A stretch of 64,000 nt of DNA, taken from positions 186,001 through 250,000 of the forward strand of contig VDMD01000020.1 in the NCBI GenBank assembly GCA_007026445.1, given 5' to 3'. Both the position numbers and the translations under genes were made by a program. The DNA comes from Schizophyllum amplum (taxonomy: Eukaryota > Basidiomycota > Agaricomycetes > Agaricales > Schizophyllaceae). Under the pieces are notes generated by a model that was not told the origin of the DNA, did no database searches, and was given only the letters and a program-made list of their open reading frames with translations. Shown piece after piece: positions 23,383-33,826 of this stretch. Position 1 is the stretch's first letter. The number at the start of each line of letters is the position of its first letter.

Positions 23383-26300
23383 ATGACCCATGAACATACG
23401 GATTCCGCAGGATGGCGCGAGGGGGAGCTCTTCGAACTCGACGCTGGTGGGCGGCTGCGCGACGTTCACGGGGCTGCGCCGGTGAAGTACAGCGACGGTA
23501 GTTCAATTGACTGGTTTGCGGAGGAGGCGCATGCGCGCGCACGAACGCAGATGCTGCACTCGCAGCATGGTATACGCGGCTTCCTGCTGCCCGCCATGGA
23601 GGCGGCGTGGATGTGGTTAGTTGTGATCCTCACCGGCGTTAGCATTGGCGTCGCCGGCGCCTGGCTCGATGTCTTGGTCAAATGGTGCGTGTTCGTCTAT
23701 TGACGGCACGAATCGTCGCTAATCGTCCTGGGCAGGTTGGCGGACCTGAGAGAGGGTCGCTGCACGTATGGATTCTTCTACAACCAACCAGCATGTTGCT
23801 CGGGCTTAGATCGTACGTGCGCCACCCCGCGTCAACGCACGGACTCACGAGTTCCCCTGCCCTCAGCTGGTGAACTGTGCACAGAATGGAAGTCCTGGAG
23901 CGAATTCTTTGGCGTCCGATACATATGGGCCCAAGCCATGCTACAGTCAACAATTTACGTCGCGTTAGCCGTAAGTATACGTTCAATATCCACAAGATTG
24001 TTCTCAAAACGAACAGATTGTTTTCGCCGCCAGCGCCGCTATTCTTGTGCAGTCATATGCGCCATAGTACGTGGTCTTTACCTCGTCTTGAGATATGTTA
24101 AATGGGGTCAGTGCTTTCCATACAGGAAGTACGTGGTGATGTCAAGCTGGCGGTCCTACATACTCATTTCTGGAGCTAGTCCCCGAGATCAAGGCTGTGA
24201 GTCTCTTCCATTCTCTCACATCAATCCTCTGATAGCCAGTACGGTAGATATTGAGCGGTTATGTCCTGGACGCCTTCCTCACGCCGTGGACGCTCGTGAT
24301 CAAGGCGCTCGGATTAGCCCTTTCAGTCGCCTCCGGTTTGGTACTAGGCAAGGAGGTAAGCTCTTAGGTTCTATCCGCCCGTTCGTCCTGAGATTCTGGT
24401 CAGGGCCCGTTAGTCCACGTAGCATGCTGCATAGCGTCAATGCTGTCTCGCATGTTCAGCCAGTTCAAGAACAATGAAGGTGCGCATCAGTTGATGCAGA
24501 GCTCCAGCGTATGAATATGCTATAGCCGAAAAGCGCAAGATGCTGGCTGCCGCAGCCGCGGCGGGCGTCTCCGTGGCTTTTGGCAGTCCTTTAGGCGGCG
24601 TGCTATTTGGTCTCGAAGGTATGATGGCTTCGGTTTATCAATCGCACCATAGACCCATACGATGCAGAGCTCGATACCTTTGCCAAGGAATTTGACGTTA
24701 TGTGGAGAGGCTTTGTTGCATCTGCTGTCGCGGCTGTTGCGCTTCAGTATGTCGACCCGTTCGGCACCTCCAAGCTTGTCTTGTTCCAGGTAAGTAGAAA
24801 GGCCGGATAGCTGTGTTGTTGTGCCCTCTGCTCACTTTGCCTATAGGTCACCAGCAGTAGCGTCACTTGGGGACGATTTGAGCTCGTGAGTCGGTCGTCG
24901 CTTCTGGCAATGCTGCAACACAAACGGCGCTTCGTAGATTCCATGGCTCGCTTTGGGGGTTATCGGCGTAAGTTTGCGTTGTTCTCTTTCATCTGCAGTA
25001 AATTGACCAATGCGTGTAGGGCGTACTTGGATCCGTACTCATCAAGCTCAACGTTCAAGTTGCCCTTCTACGGCGATATAGCCTGATTCAAGAGTACCCT
25101 GTTCTTGAAGTCATCGGCGTCAGCGCCGTCACTGCATCCGTCAGCTTTTTGGTGCGCCACTCCTTCATGTACACATCGATGTATCTTCTAACGTCCTGCC
25201 AGATTGTATTCTGTCGGTATGTCCCATCCGCCGCAACGGGAATCCACTCACGGAGCCAGCGTTCAAATGTCGAGCTGGTTGCCAACCTGTTCCAAGAATG
25301 TGATCCGAGCAGGGGCGACTACCACGGACTGTGCAAGTACGTCCTCATTGTTTATGAGCAGGCCAGCCACGCTGACCTATAGCCAGTCCCACAGCGCTTT
25401 GGGAGAACGTGTTCCTCCTGTCGCTGACTGCTGCCATCAAGCTGGTACTGACAGCCTGGACCTTCGGCATGATGGTCCAGCAGGCATTTTCATGCCCACT
25501 ATCGCCATTGGAGCGTGCTTGGGTCGCGCTATAGGCCTGATAATGTGGGATTCATAAGTTATGCCGATCCATACCCCCTAACAATCTCAGGCAAAGCTTT
25601 CAGAGATCGTATCCCGAGGCGTGGCTCTTCGAATCGTGCTCGCCGGACCCTACAATCCGTTGTATATCGCCAGGCTTCTATGCCGTTGTGGGTGCGGCGG
25701 CAATGCTCGGAGGTGTTACTCGGATGACAAGTACGCCTGCGTTTCTGCCGTGCGCGTCTTCCACTCATGCACGAGCTAGTTTCTCTTGTGGTCATTCTGT
25801 TTGAGGTGTGCTATCACCTTCTCCCTTGTGGTCGGGATGCTGACTGTATTCACGCACTACAGCTGACCGGCGCTCTATCTCATGTCCTCCCGATCATGGT
25901 CGCTGTGATGACGGCGAAGATGGTTGGCGACGCGCTCGGCTCGGACGGCATCTATCCTGTGTGGATTGCACTACGCCGCTACCCGTGGCTGCCGCCCGTT
26001 TACTTCAAGGACAAAGGCGCGACAGGGGCGAGCTTCATGCGCAATGTCGACGACGTGGTCGTCTTGGAGGACATGGAACATACACTCGACGAACTGGGTA
26101 CGTCCATGTCAACGCAGAAGAATCATCTCCGTTTCCTGACGCGTAAGATTCAGAAAGACTCACGACTTCGAATACGTTCAACGGCTTCCCTGTCCTGAAG
26201 AACGGCAAACTCATAGGATACGTGACACGAGATAGACTGCAGGTTGCTGTCAGTGAGTGGCATCATCTTTTTACAATATCTGAATAGTCGCTCATATTCG

Positions 26301-26716
26301 GACAACCAGAGGGCGGTGGTGCGCGCAAAGCATACTTCTCCACCGCAGATTGGAACCCAGAGGCCGCGGAACAGGCGGTCGATTTGACTACGTCGCTGGA
26401 GCCGTCTATGCTGTTCCTCCGGCGGGACACGCCGCAGGAGGTCGTGATCAGCATGTTCCAGAAGTTGGTGAGTAGTAGCGATTATGAGGCGGGGCGTGTT
26501 GTCTTACGCGCGATCGTAGAATATACGCCGAATATTGTTCACGCAAGCTGGCGGCCTTTTCGCTGGGATGGTGACCAAGTCGGATATTGTAGCGCTGCTC
26601 AACAAGCATTTCCCGCATGCAGGGGCGTTGGCGGAACGTACGTAGATGATGCGTGTTGTTCTTCATTAGTGTCGTAATTAATGTCGCCTGGTTTTCAAGG
26701 CAAGGGCTTCGGTTAG
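23383..26716 (+). CDS. CLC-family chloride channel/transporter with CBS domains
   Basis: Many small exons (introns about 45-65 nt). The N-terminus ([10 protein letters not shown], later [16 protein letters not shown]) is followed by the first helix [15 protein letters not shown] and the fungal CLC loop [20 protein letters not shown]. Selectivity and gating sequences are visible: LGKE joined across an intron to GPLVHVACC, forming GKEGP with the gating Glu; [34 protein letters not shown]. The transport domain ends [21 protein letters not shown] and is followed by two CBS-type segments ([40 protein letters not shown]). The last exon gives KGFG and the TAG at 26714-26716. Likely an organelle or plasma-membrane anion transporter (GEF1-like). 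Some junctions, notably near 24170 and 25740, were not resolved. Confidence 0.85.
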
Positions 26717-27065
26717 CTTCTTTGCGTAGTCGATGGGCCCGCTGGCCATTGAGACGCTGAGATAGAACAACGGAAAAAGCAGGGAAAAACAATGATACGA
26801 TAGGGCGCCACAAACTGTTGGCCCAGTTCATATAAGTACTTAAGCGCGTGGGAAGCGCCTAAGTAAAGCGCTCTCGCTCCGCCGTCCTGCCGCCGTCTCG
26901 TTCTTTGTAATCTGCGCCCATCTGCGCTCATCTACGAGGAAAGCCAACAGCACCTTATATAGTTTGCAGTGCATCTTTGTCGACGGTTTGTTAATCATGC
27001 GCTTGCTCGTCGTCAGGGTTTCTCACTCGTGCACGTATCGCAGGCCCTTGTGCCATCTACGCAAC
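26717..27065. other. Intergenic, no gene seen
   Basis: About 350 bp between the CLC stop and orphan family copy B. A TTATATAG stretch near 26956 could be a TATA-like element for copy B. Nothing else was recognised. Confidence 0.4.
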
Positions 27066-27617
27066 ATGTATCTCTTCATTGTACTTTACGCCTACAAGGT
27101 GGACGACCGGCGCATTCAGGGCAAATATCACTGGGCTCTACTCGCATGTCCGATGGCCGATCTCGACGTCCGAGCGCTGTCGTCCGCCAAGGTGTACCAG
27201 ATCACGAACAAGGAGAGCATCCGTCATTGGAGGACAGACCACAAAAGTGTCGATGTCTTGAAGAGCGAGCGCGTGATTGGATTTATTCGCCTCCCAGAAG
27301 TACAGGGCGGCAGCGCTGTAACTGGGTTCATCGAGGAGTCGCCTGCTGTTCATGAAGAGGATTCATACCCACCGGACGCTCGACAATGGTCCTGCGCTTG
27401 GTGGGTCATCAGACTCATTAGGAGCTTCGTCGACGCGGAGATGATGGTCGACCCAGTCAGAGGGCGAGACACCGAAGGCAATTGGTTTGAGAGATTCAAA
27501 CAACGTGTACAAGCTCAGGGAATGAAGCTAGAACAGAAGCGGGGCCAATGGATGACAAGCCAGGACACTGGTAGTATGACGATACAGAGCATCATTCTGG
27601 ATTTCAATGCTACATGA
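27066..27617 (+). CDS. Orphan basidiomycete family protein, copy B
   Basis: A single uninterrupted frame of 183 aa starting MYLFIVLYAYKVDDRR. The frame is open 34 codons further upstream, but similarity to copy A (15062-15568, minus strand) starts at this Met. Conserved blocks are IQGKYHWALL, KVYQIT, ERVIGFIRLPEV, SPAVHEEDSYPPD, QWSCAWWVIRL, DAEMMVDP and WFERFKQRVQAQGM. No membrane helix, signal peptide or known motif is seen; the Trp/Cys core WSCAWWVI suggests a compact intracellular fold. The family is unknown to me and appears duplicated in inverted orientation within 12 kb. Its 3' end faces the APH-like kinase convergently. Confidence 0.8.
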   Translation: MYLFIVLYAYKVDDRRIQGKYHWALLACPMADLDVRALSSAKVYQITNKESIRHWRTDHKSVDVLKSERVIGFIRLPEVQGGSAVTGFIEESPAVHEEDSYPPDARQWSCAWWVIRLIRSFVDAEMMVDPVRGRDTEGNWFERFKQRVQAQGMKLEQKRGQWMTSQDTGSMTIQSIILDFNAT

Positions 27618-27739
27618 CGAAATAGGACATCTTTCCATCAATACCGCTATTGTGCAGCATGCATATGATGTACGAAAACGACGAGCTTCGACATTCATGA
27701 GTGGCTCTCGTCCTTGCAAAATGAAGGCCACGTACCATG

Positions 27740-28763
27740 TCAGACTCTCACACTTGGAACCCATCTTTCCTCCCAAAGCCGTATGTCAGCCTCAGCCTCC
27801 TCATAGAACGAGGGTATGAACTGGGGGAAGAAGGCAGCCCAGGATGTATGATCTGGCCCGAAAGACGCCCAAAACGCCTTGCAATATTCCCAGTGTGCAG
27901 GATACCAGCCAGCGCATTCCCAGTCTATCAGTGCGGTCACCTTCGTCCCGGCGACCATGATGTTCCGAGGCGCAAGGTCGCCGTGAGTGAAGACGATTGG
28001 ATGACGTTTGTTGTGTACAGAGGCGAGGGTTGGGCAACAGTGGCTGAGGTCCTCGACGGTAAGCCCATTACGGAGTTGGAGGTTGAAGTGCTGCTCATCG
28101 CGGAACGGGCCACATTCAGGGCCTTCGTACGCTCTGGAATCTCGGACAGGACCGCCTGCGACTGAATGGATGCGTTCATCATCGGGAGAGGGCAAGCGGC
28201 GCAACTGCGCCACGTAATCCGCAAGCTGTGCAACAACCTTCTGACGCTGCAGATCAGATAGTGAATGCCAAGTCCATTCCAGAGGGACACCGCCGGCACG
28301 CGTCATGAACAAGTAGTTCAACGACCGCCAGGAGAATTGCGCTAGCACTGTGGGAACAGGTATGGTCGTATGTGCTTTGACGAAACGTAGGGTCGCGGCT
28401 TCAGTGTGAGAAGGGCGGCCTGTAACCTTTATGTAGATCCATCGTCCTGCTGTATCTGTCGCGCGGTCGACCGGTCAGCTACCAATCATGTCAAAGAAAA
28501 TGAGAAAACCAACGCTCACATCGCCATACGAAACTGCATATGATGCAGATGATCTTACGGACCAATCGCCAAGATGACGAGGCAAGCAGTCCCATCCAGT
28601 ACACGGGAGAGCGTCTCTTCCGCGCGTACTCTTCTCTTTCTTTTTGAGCGTTGATCTTCAAGCGGCGCAACGCTTCTTTGTGGGTTGTGGGCGGTGTTCC
28701 TGCAGATCGAGACAACTAGTGTTGAGAGACGAGCGCTGAGATAAGCTTACTCGTACCATCCAT
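27740..28763 (-). CDS. APH-like phosphotransferase family kinase
   Basis: Three exons (28763-28757, 28699-28520, 28455-27740) give 300 aa. The first exon is only 7 nt (ATG GAT G), joined to GTPPTTHKEALRRLKI. The kinase core shows IYIKVTGRPSHTEAATLRFV (ATP-site region), SLNYLFMTRAGGVPLEWTW, the catalytic loop FTHGDLAPRNIMV (HGDxxxxN) and the metal-binding ALIDWECAGWYP. This is the pattern of the aminoglycoside phosphotransferase/choline-kinase-like superfamily, which is greatly expanded in Agaricomycetes. The substrate is unknown and antibiotic resistance should not be assumed. Confidence 0.85.
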
Positions 28764-29013
28764 TTGCAAGAATCGACTGAAAAACTTGAGAGAACCAAAA
28801 GTCAATGCTGAGGGTCGCTGTGTGGCTGACGTGCAAACAGTTGACAACGGGCTGCTGAGAGGAATACGAGACGGCGGATGGCGTTCACTCTAAATCTGTC
28901 ACACGCACGCATGTGAAAGTGACTTCATGACTGTAGTTCTCGCGATCACGGGGCTTTCTTCTCTCGAACGTCCATCTGCCTCAAGCCCAGCTCTAGCATG
29001 CTCGTTCCATGAA

Positions 29014-31009
29014 ATGCGAGGATACCACATCATCATATCCGTACAACGGAAAATTGAACTCTCCACCTCGCACCCCCATCCGACCGACGTCTTTTTGCCT
29101 GGCAATCTCTTTCAGCATCTACCAGCACACCAGCCAAAAGCGACGAAGCGCAAGACCGCGCTTTACAACTACAACAATAAAGACTACAGGCTAGGACCTA
29201 TAAGACTTGACTGGGTTGATTTTGAGACCATGAGCACATCCTCGTCAGCTGGCAAGGCGCGGGAGCAGAACAAAGGTTCGCGGTATGCGTCAGACCGTTG
29301 AAGAGCCGTGTCGCTGACTCATCTACAGGAACAGCGGCTGCATCCTTCGTACCAAATTCAAGGACAAAATCGGGCTCAACTAACTTACCAGAGGGTGTTG
29401 TGCACATCTTTCGAGATGCTGCCAAGGCTCAAACAGCAGAGGAAATAGAGGCAGACCCGCAAGCGTCATCTGGGAAGGTCACGGTCGGAGCTGCAGATGG
29501 AGTAACCCTCGCCATCTTGGCCGTGCCTTCGTGGATGACCCCGTCGGACTTTCTGACCTTCGTGGCACCAGCGGGAGACGGTATATCTCATCTCAGGATG
29601 ATTAGGTGTGCATATTTGCTACGCTCTTGCCGCGGCTCGCTCACATGTATAACCAGAGACATTGCACCAAACCGGTCCATAGTAGTGATACGGTTTCCAA
29701 AGCCTGCCGATGTTGCAGAGTTTATCGAGGCATATAACGGTAAACCTTTCAATTCGATGGAGGTGAGCCTTGCCCATCTCGACGTCATGCAGCGATCCTG
29801 ACCCTAAATCAGCCAGAGATATGCCATGTCGTCCGCGTTCTTTCCATCCAGATTGAGTCGGAGGACTTGATCTCGCAAGCCATCGCGCGTCTTGGCTCAG
29901 CACCATCGTCAATCTACGAGATCCCGACATGTCCTGTCTGTCTCGAGCGCATGGATTCTGCTGTTACCGGACTTATCACCGTGCCCTGCTCACATACATT
30001 CCATTGTATGTGCCTTAGCAAGTGGGGCGACAGTCGCTGTCCAGTATGCCGCTACTCTCAAACGCTTCTCTCCTCGCATCCAGCCCCTTCAACGGCCTCG
30101 TCCGCGCGGCGTATTCCTTTCTCCCCTTCATCGCAATCTCCTTCCCTCTCGCGATGCTCCTCCTGCGCTTCGACCAATAATCTCTGGATATGCCTTATCT
30201 GCGGCAACATTGGGTGCGGGCGATATGGTCGAGGACATGCGCATGCCCACTACGAGGCCACGACGCATTTGTACGCCCTCGAGCTGGAGACGCAGCGTGT
30301 GTGGGATTACGCCGGCGATGGCTATGTGCACCGCCTCATTCAGAATCGTGCGGACGGCAAGCTCGTCGAGCTTCCGAGCGCTGCCGCATCCGTCGGCGGC
30401 TCACGCGAGGGCGGCGGCGGCGGCCCAAGCGCGGCTGACGCCCTCAGCGCGGAGAAAATCGAAGCCATCGGCATCGAATACTCGTACCTGCTCACATCGC
30501 AGCTCGACTCGCAGCGCGAGTACTACGAGGAGCAGCAGGCCGATCTGAAGAACCGGGTTGGCGAGTTGTCCAGTCTCGTGGAGTCCCTCAGCCGTGAGTT
30601 CGAGAAGCAGCGCACAGAAGCGCGGGAAGCACAAGCCACGGCAGCACGCGAGCGGGACGAGCAGCTTTCCGAAGCCATGCGTGACAAGGCCCGCGCGGAA
30701 GGTCGCTCCGAGAAGATGGCCGAGCTCGCGCGCAAGCTCGACAAGGAGCTGAAGGAGGAGCGGGCGGTCAGCGCGGGGCTCATGAAGAACATGGGCAAGA
30801 TGAAGGAGCGGCAGCAAGAGGCGGAGCGAGAGAAGCGTGCGAGCGATGAGAAGATTCGGGATCTGGAGGACCAGCTGCGCGATGTCATGTTCTTTTTGGA
30901 GGCGAAGACGAAAATTGAGCAGGGTGGCGGGGTCGAGTCGGAGGCTGCGGGTGGTTCTGTGGAGCTTCCACCGCCGTCAGCAAAGAAGAAGACATCTAAG
31001 AAGCGTTAG
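29014..31009 (+). CDS. BRAP2-like RING E3 ubiquitin ligase
   Basis: Four exons (29014-29275, 29329-29605, 29657-29762, 29813-31009) give 613 aa with the BRAP2 (BRCA1-associated protein 2/ETP1) layout. It has NNKDYRLGPIRLDW near the N-terminus and an RRM-like BRAP2 domain (GVVHIFRDAAKAQ, VIRFPKPADVAEFIEAYNGKPFN). A RING-H2 finger lies at about residues 255-295 (CPVCLERM, CSHTFHCMCL, CPVCR). A UBP zinc finger lies at about 330-370 (CSSC, WICLICGNIGCGRYGRGHA). A long coiled coil covers about 470-580, and the tail is Lys-rich (AKKKTSKKR). Such proteins ubiquitinate targets and link to Ras/MAPK or ethanol-response signalling. All metal-ligand Cys/His appear intact. Confidence 0.92.
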
Positions 31010-31104
31010 AAATACGAACCTGTGATGTAAATAGGAGCGTTGACACGGACTGCTCGACGTTTCCTCCAGAACACGAATGCATTCAGTCCGCTGACTCCGA
31101 TTTG

Positions 31105-32325
31105 TCAGTTCCCGTTGACACGCATGATGACTGCATCCAGCTTCGCCACTCCTGGTCGCGCAGTACGCGCCCTAGAATGCAAGAAAGCATTGGCTACCTC
31201 CGATTCCACCACGCTTCCTGGTCCGAGCAGTAGGCTATGTAGTCTCGGGCAAAAGACGTCCTCGTACTGGTCTTCATCTTCGATGATCAAGGCCTGCAGT
31301 AGCGCGTCCATCGGTAGCGCCTCGTCACAGAGCAGTCCCAGATGGAAGGACTCCAGAGTTGTTGAGCAATTCCTGAGGATTTGCACGACGGTGTCCGCAT
31401 CGTCGACTGGCGTACATAGGTGCAGACATCTCAGTCGACATCTGGATCGCCGGAAGAAGCTGGTGAACTTGTTTGGAGGTATACGGTGGCCGCAGATAAT
31501 CGTCATGTTCCGTAGATTCGGAAGCGTCGCTGCATCGAGGAATGCGTCTGCGTCCAGTGCGACCGAGTACAAGGATAGCTGCAGCAGCGTCGAGTGCTTC
31601 ACGCCAGGAAGTACTGTCGCTGCCGGAGCAACTGCAATTCGAAGCATCAGACTTTCCAATGCCTGGGCACTTTCCAGGACGTGAAGGCAGTCGACTACCG
31701 GCAGCGCGACATTGTGCATGTCAAGCGCGCGAAGAGCCGCGAACGGAAGGGGACCGGCGGGCAGGTGCTCGCTGAGGTCCGCCTCCAGTCCCAGATATTC
31801 CAAATGGGAGACTCCATCCAGTATGCGGCGTAGATGCTTCCATGCGTCATCGAGAGTGCCGGGGACGACAACATGCAGCGCGCGGAGCTCCGTTAGCGCT
31901 TCCGGAGCGACTTCATCGAGAACCTGGAGCGGCAGAAACAGTCTGAGGCGAAGTTCCAGCTTCTGCCAACGTCTGTGGAAGGGTAGGATAGCGCGGAAGG
32001 CTATCTCTGAGTTTTGCCAGCCCTCCACGCCGGGTTTTTCGGGTACCGATAGGCGAATGCGCAGAGGGCGGGTGCCGGATCGGCCGAGCCAGGCTGCAAT
32101 GACTTCAGGCGATGGACTGACGCCTCTGCGGGTGACGTGGATGTCTATGGACGCCCATAGCGCGGGCATGGATATTGCCTGCTGCCGCCACGACGAGCAA
32201 ACATGGCTTACCAAGAGAGGTCCCGCCGTTCTTGCTGGGTGTACGAAGGGCTCGTCGGGAAGACAGTGGAGGAAGACATGCTCTAAGACGTCGTAGTTCA
32301 AGTTCAGCAATTGCGGGAGATCCAT
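31105..32325 (-). CDS. F-box domain protein
   Basis: Single exon, 406 aa. The N-terminus LLNLNYDVLEHVFLHCLPDE followed by GPLLVSHVCSSWRQQAI and MPALWASIDIH is the Agaricomycete F-box-like pattern, which binds Skp1 in SCF ubiquitin ligases. The remainder has irregular leucine-rich segments (LRALDMHNVALP, LLQLSLYSVALDADAF, LPNLRNMTIICGH) that would recognise substrates. The target is unknown. Mushroom genomes contain hundreds of such genes, so no specific role can be given. It is convergent with BRAP2, with 95 bp between. Confidence 0.85.
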   Translation of the reverse strand: MDLPQLLNLNYDVLEHVFLHCLPDEPFVHPARTAGPLLVSHVCSSWRQQAISMPALWASIDIHVTRRGVSPSPEVIAAWLGRSGTRPLRIRLSVPEKPGVEGWQNSEIAFRAILPFHRRWQKLELRLRLFLPLQVLDEVAPEALTELRALHVVVPGTLDDAWKHLRRILDGVSHLEYLGLEADLSEHLPAGPLPFAALRALDMHNVALPVVDCLHVLESAQALESLMLRIAVAPAATVLPGVKHSTLLQLSLYSVALDADAFLDAATLPNLRNMTIICGHRIPPNKFTSFFRRSRCRLRCLHLCTPVDDADTVVQILRNCSTTLESFHLGLLCDEALPMDALLQALIIEDEDQYEDVFCPRLHSLLLGPGSVVESEVANAFLHSRARTARPGVAKLDAVIMRVNGN

Positions 32326-32613
32326 GTTTTGCCTTGATGCAATACTTCGACTTGAATCACTTCAGACGGAGGTGACGACGAACGCTGAATGAGCATCGTG
32401 CACGTGATGCAAACAGCCAAACAAACAACCAAGCAACGTCCAACGGTACAAACAAGACAGGTCAACACCGAGTCGTCATAATAATTACAGAGCGAGCCTG
32501 GTATATAGGATAAAGCGTACACCTCATACACACGAGCAGTGAGTATAGTCCATATAGTCCACCGGGCGAAAAGAAAGTGGTATAGTTGGCGGCTGCCAGG
32601 TGCCTCGTTTCCT

Positions 32614-33342
32614 TTACGAGTAGTGGAGGAAGTCGTTGAAGTTCGTGTACGGGACCGAGTCGCCGGTCTGCGTCCAGTCGAGCAGAGGCTGCCAGCCGAT
32701 CGAGATCAACTTGTCGACGCTACTGTCTTCGGGTTAGCACAAACTCGCAAACACCAATCAACCACAACACACCTCGGCCACGCGTCCGAGCCAATGTCGC
32801 TCAGTGTGCTGTAGACGAAGTCGATGAAGTTCTGTTGCGTAATGGGGCAGCCCTCGGGTGCCCAGGCGCAGTCACCGACAATGCCAGCGTAGAGCTATCA
32901 TCCTCAGTCAGTTCAAGAAGGGCGAGACGCGATGCGGTAGTATGCTCACGTTGTAGTCCAGATTGGGCTGCTGGTCAAGGCATGCGATTCCCTGGTTTGC
33001 GCAACCAGCGAGACCTTGGACAGTTTCAGGCTGGAACGCATTGTATAAGACATCATCACTCTGCCACGGCGCAAGAGGGAAGCCACTCACCCAGACCTTG
33101 TTAGAGCTAGCACCGACAGCGACGCAAGCCTTGTTGCTCCAGAGGTTGCCGGTGCCGTTGATTGCGGCACCATCGTCCAGGCAGGCATTCATCAGGTTGG
33201 TCTGATACGGCTCCTTCTCCGCCGCCCCCGACCACCCGTGGACAGCACCGTAGCAGTTCGCACCGTTGTTGCAAAACTCCTCGGCAGGCGCAGCGAGGAC
33301 GGTGGCGGCAGCAGAAAGAGAGGCGAGAAGAGTGAGCTTCAT
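32614..33342 (-). CDS. Small secreted cysteine-containing protein
   Basis: Four exons (33342-33091, 33030-32950, 32894-32773, 32722-32614) give 187 aa. A clear signal peptide (MKLTLLASLSAAATVLA, cleavage near APAEE) precedes about 170 residues with paired Cys (EFCNNGANCYG, MNACLDD, NKACVAV, AGCANQGIACL, GDCAWAPEGCP) and Trp/Tyr-rich blocks. The first intron (33031-33090) is 60 nt and free of in-frame stops, so retention would only insert 20 residues. No enzymatic motif is visible; an extracellular binding or effector-like role is possible but unproven. A TATAAAAG box lies about 100 bp upstream. Confidence 0.8.
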
Positions 33343-33793
33343 GATGTGAAGTGAAACTGAGGAGGTGAAGAAGGTGAAGGTAAGGTGGTGCGTTAGAAAG
33401 AGAATTGGCAGGTTGTCGAGGAAGCACAGTCGTTCCCTCGACGCTTTTATACTCGAGCCTTCCTCTCACTGAAACGCACGACTGGCCCACTGAGTCAGAT
33501 CCAGGTACAGAGAGACCAAAGGAACGCAGCATGCACGATACAAGCGGAACATCATCATGGCCGCAAGATGAACCCGGTCCAGACAGCAACGAATGTGTAA
33601 GAAATCACGGCGAACGAGCACCGTCAGTTCAATTATCCTCGTGCTTTCGAACCGCCCTGGAACCGCCTTGGTCGTCGGTCATCGCTACCGCACCGCCACA
33701 GGAGGTTGAGAGAATCACCATGCCAAACTGATGCCAGTAAGTACGCATCAATGGCCTCAAAACACCGTTCACGGTTCTGAGTTCGCTCATGCA
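33343..33793. other. Intergenic promoter region up to the CACTA element
   Basis: Holds the promoter of the small secreted protein, with a TATA box at 33444-33451 on the minus strand, and then unassigned sequence up to the transposon boundary. The last three bases (33791-33793, GCA) are the left target-site duplication. Confidence 0.5.
33444..33451 (-). promoter_or_regulatory. TATA box of the small secreted protein gene
   Basis: TATAAAAG on the minus strand, about 100 bp upstream of the ATG at 33342. The spacing fits a fungal TATA-driven, regulated promoter. Confidence 0.6.
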
Positions 33794-33826
33794 CACTGGG
33801 AAACTCAAACAGGGTTGCGATCACCC
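33794..33826 (+). repeat. Left terminal inverted repeat of the CACTA-like element
   Basis: 33 nt beginning CACTGGGAAACTCAAACAGG and ending GATCACCC. It pairs with 35526-35558 with two mismatches. Confidence 0.85.

Noticed and set aside
27740..28763. Antibiotic resistance gene (aminoglycoside phosphotransferase)
   Set aside because: The APH fold is a very broad kinase superfamily, greatly expanded in mushrooms; introns and fungal family context give no reason to infer resistance.
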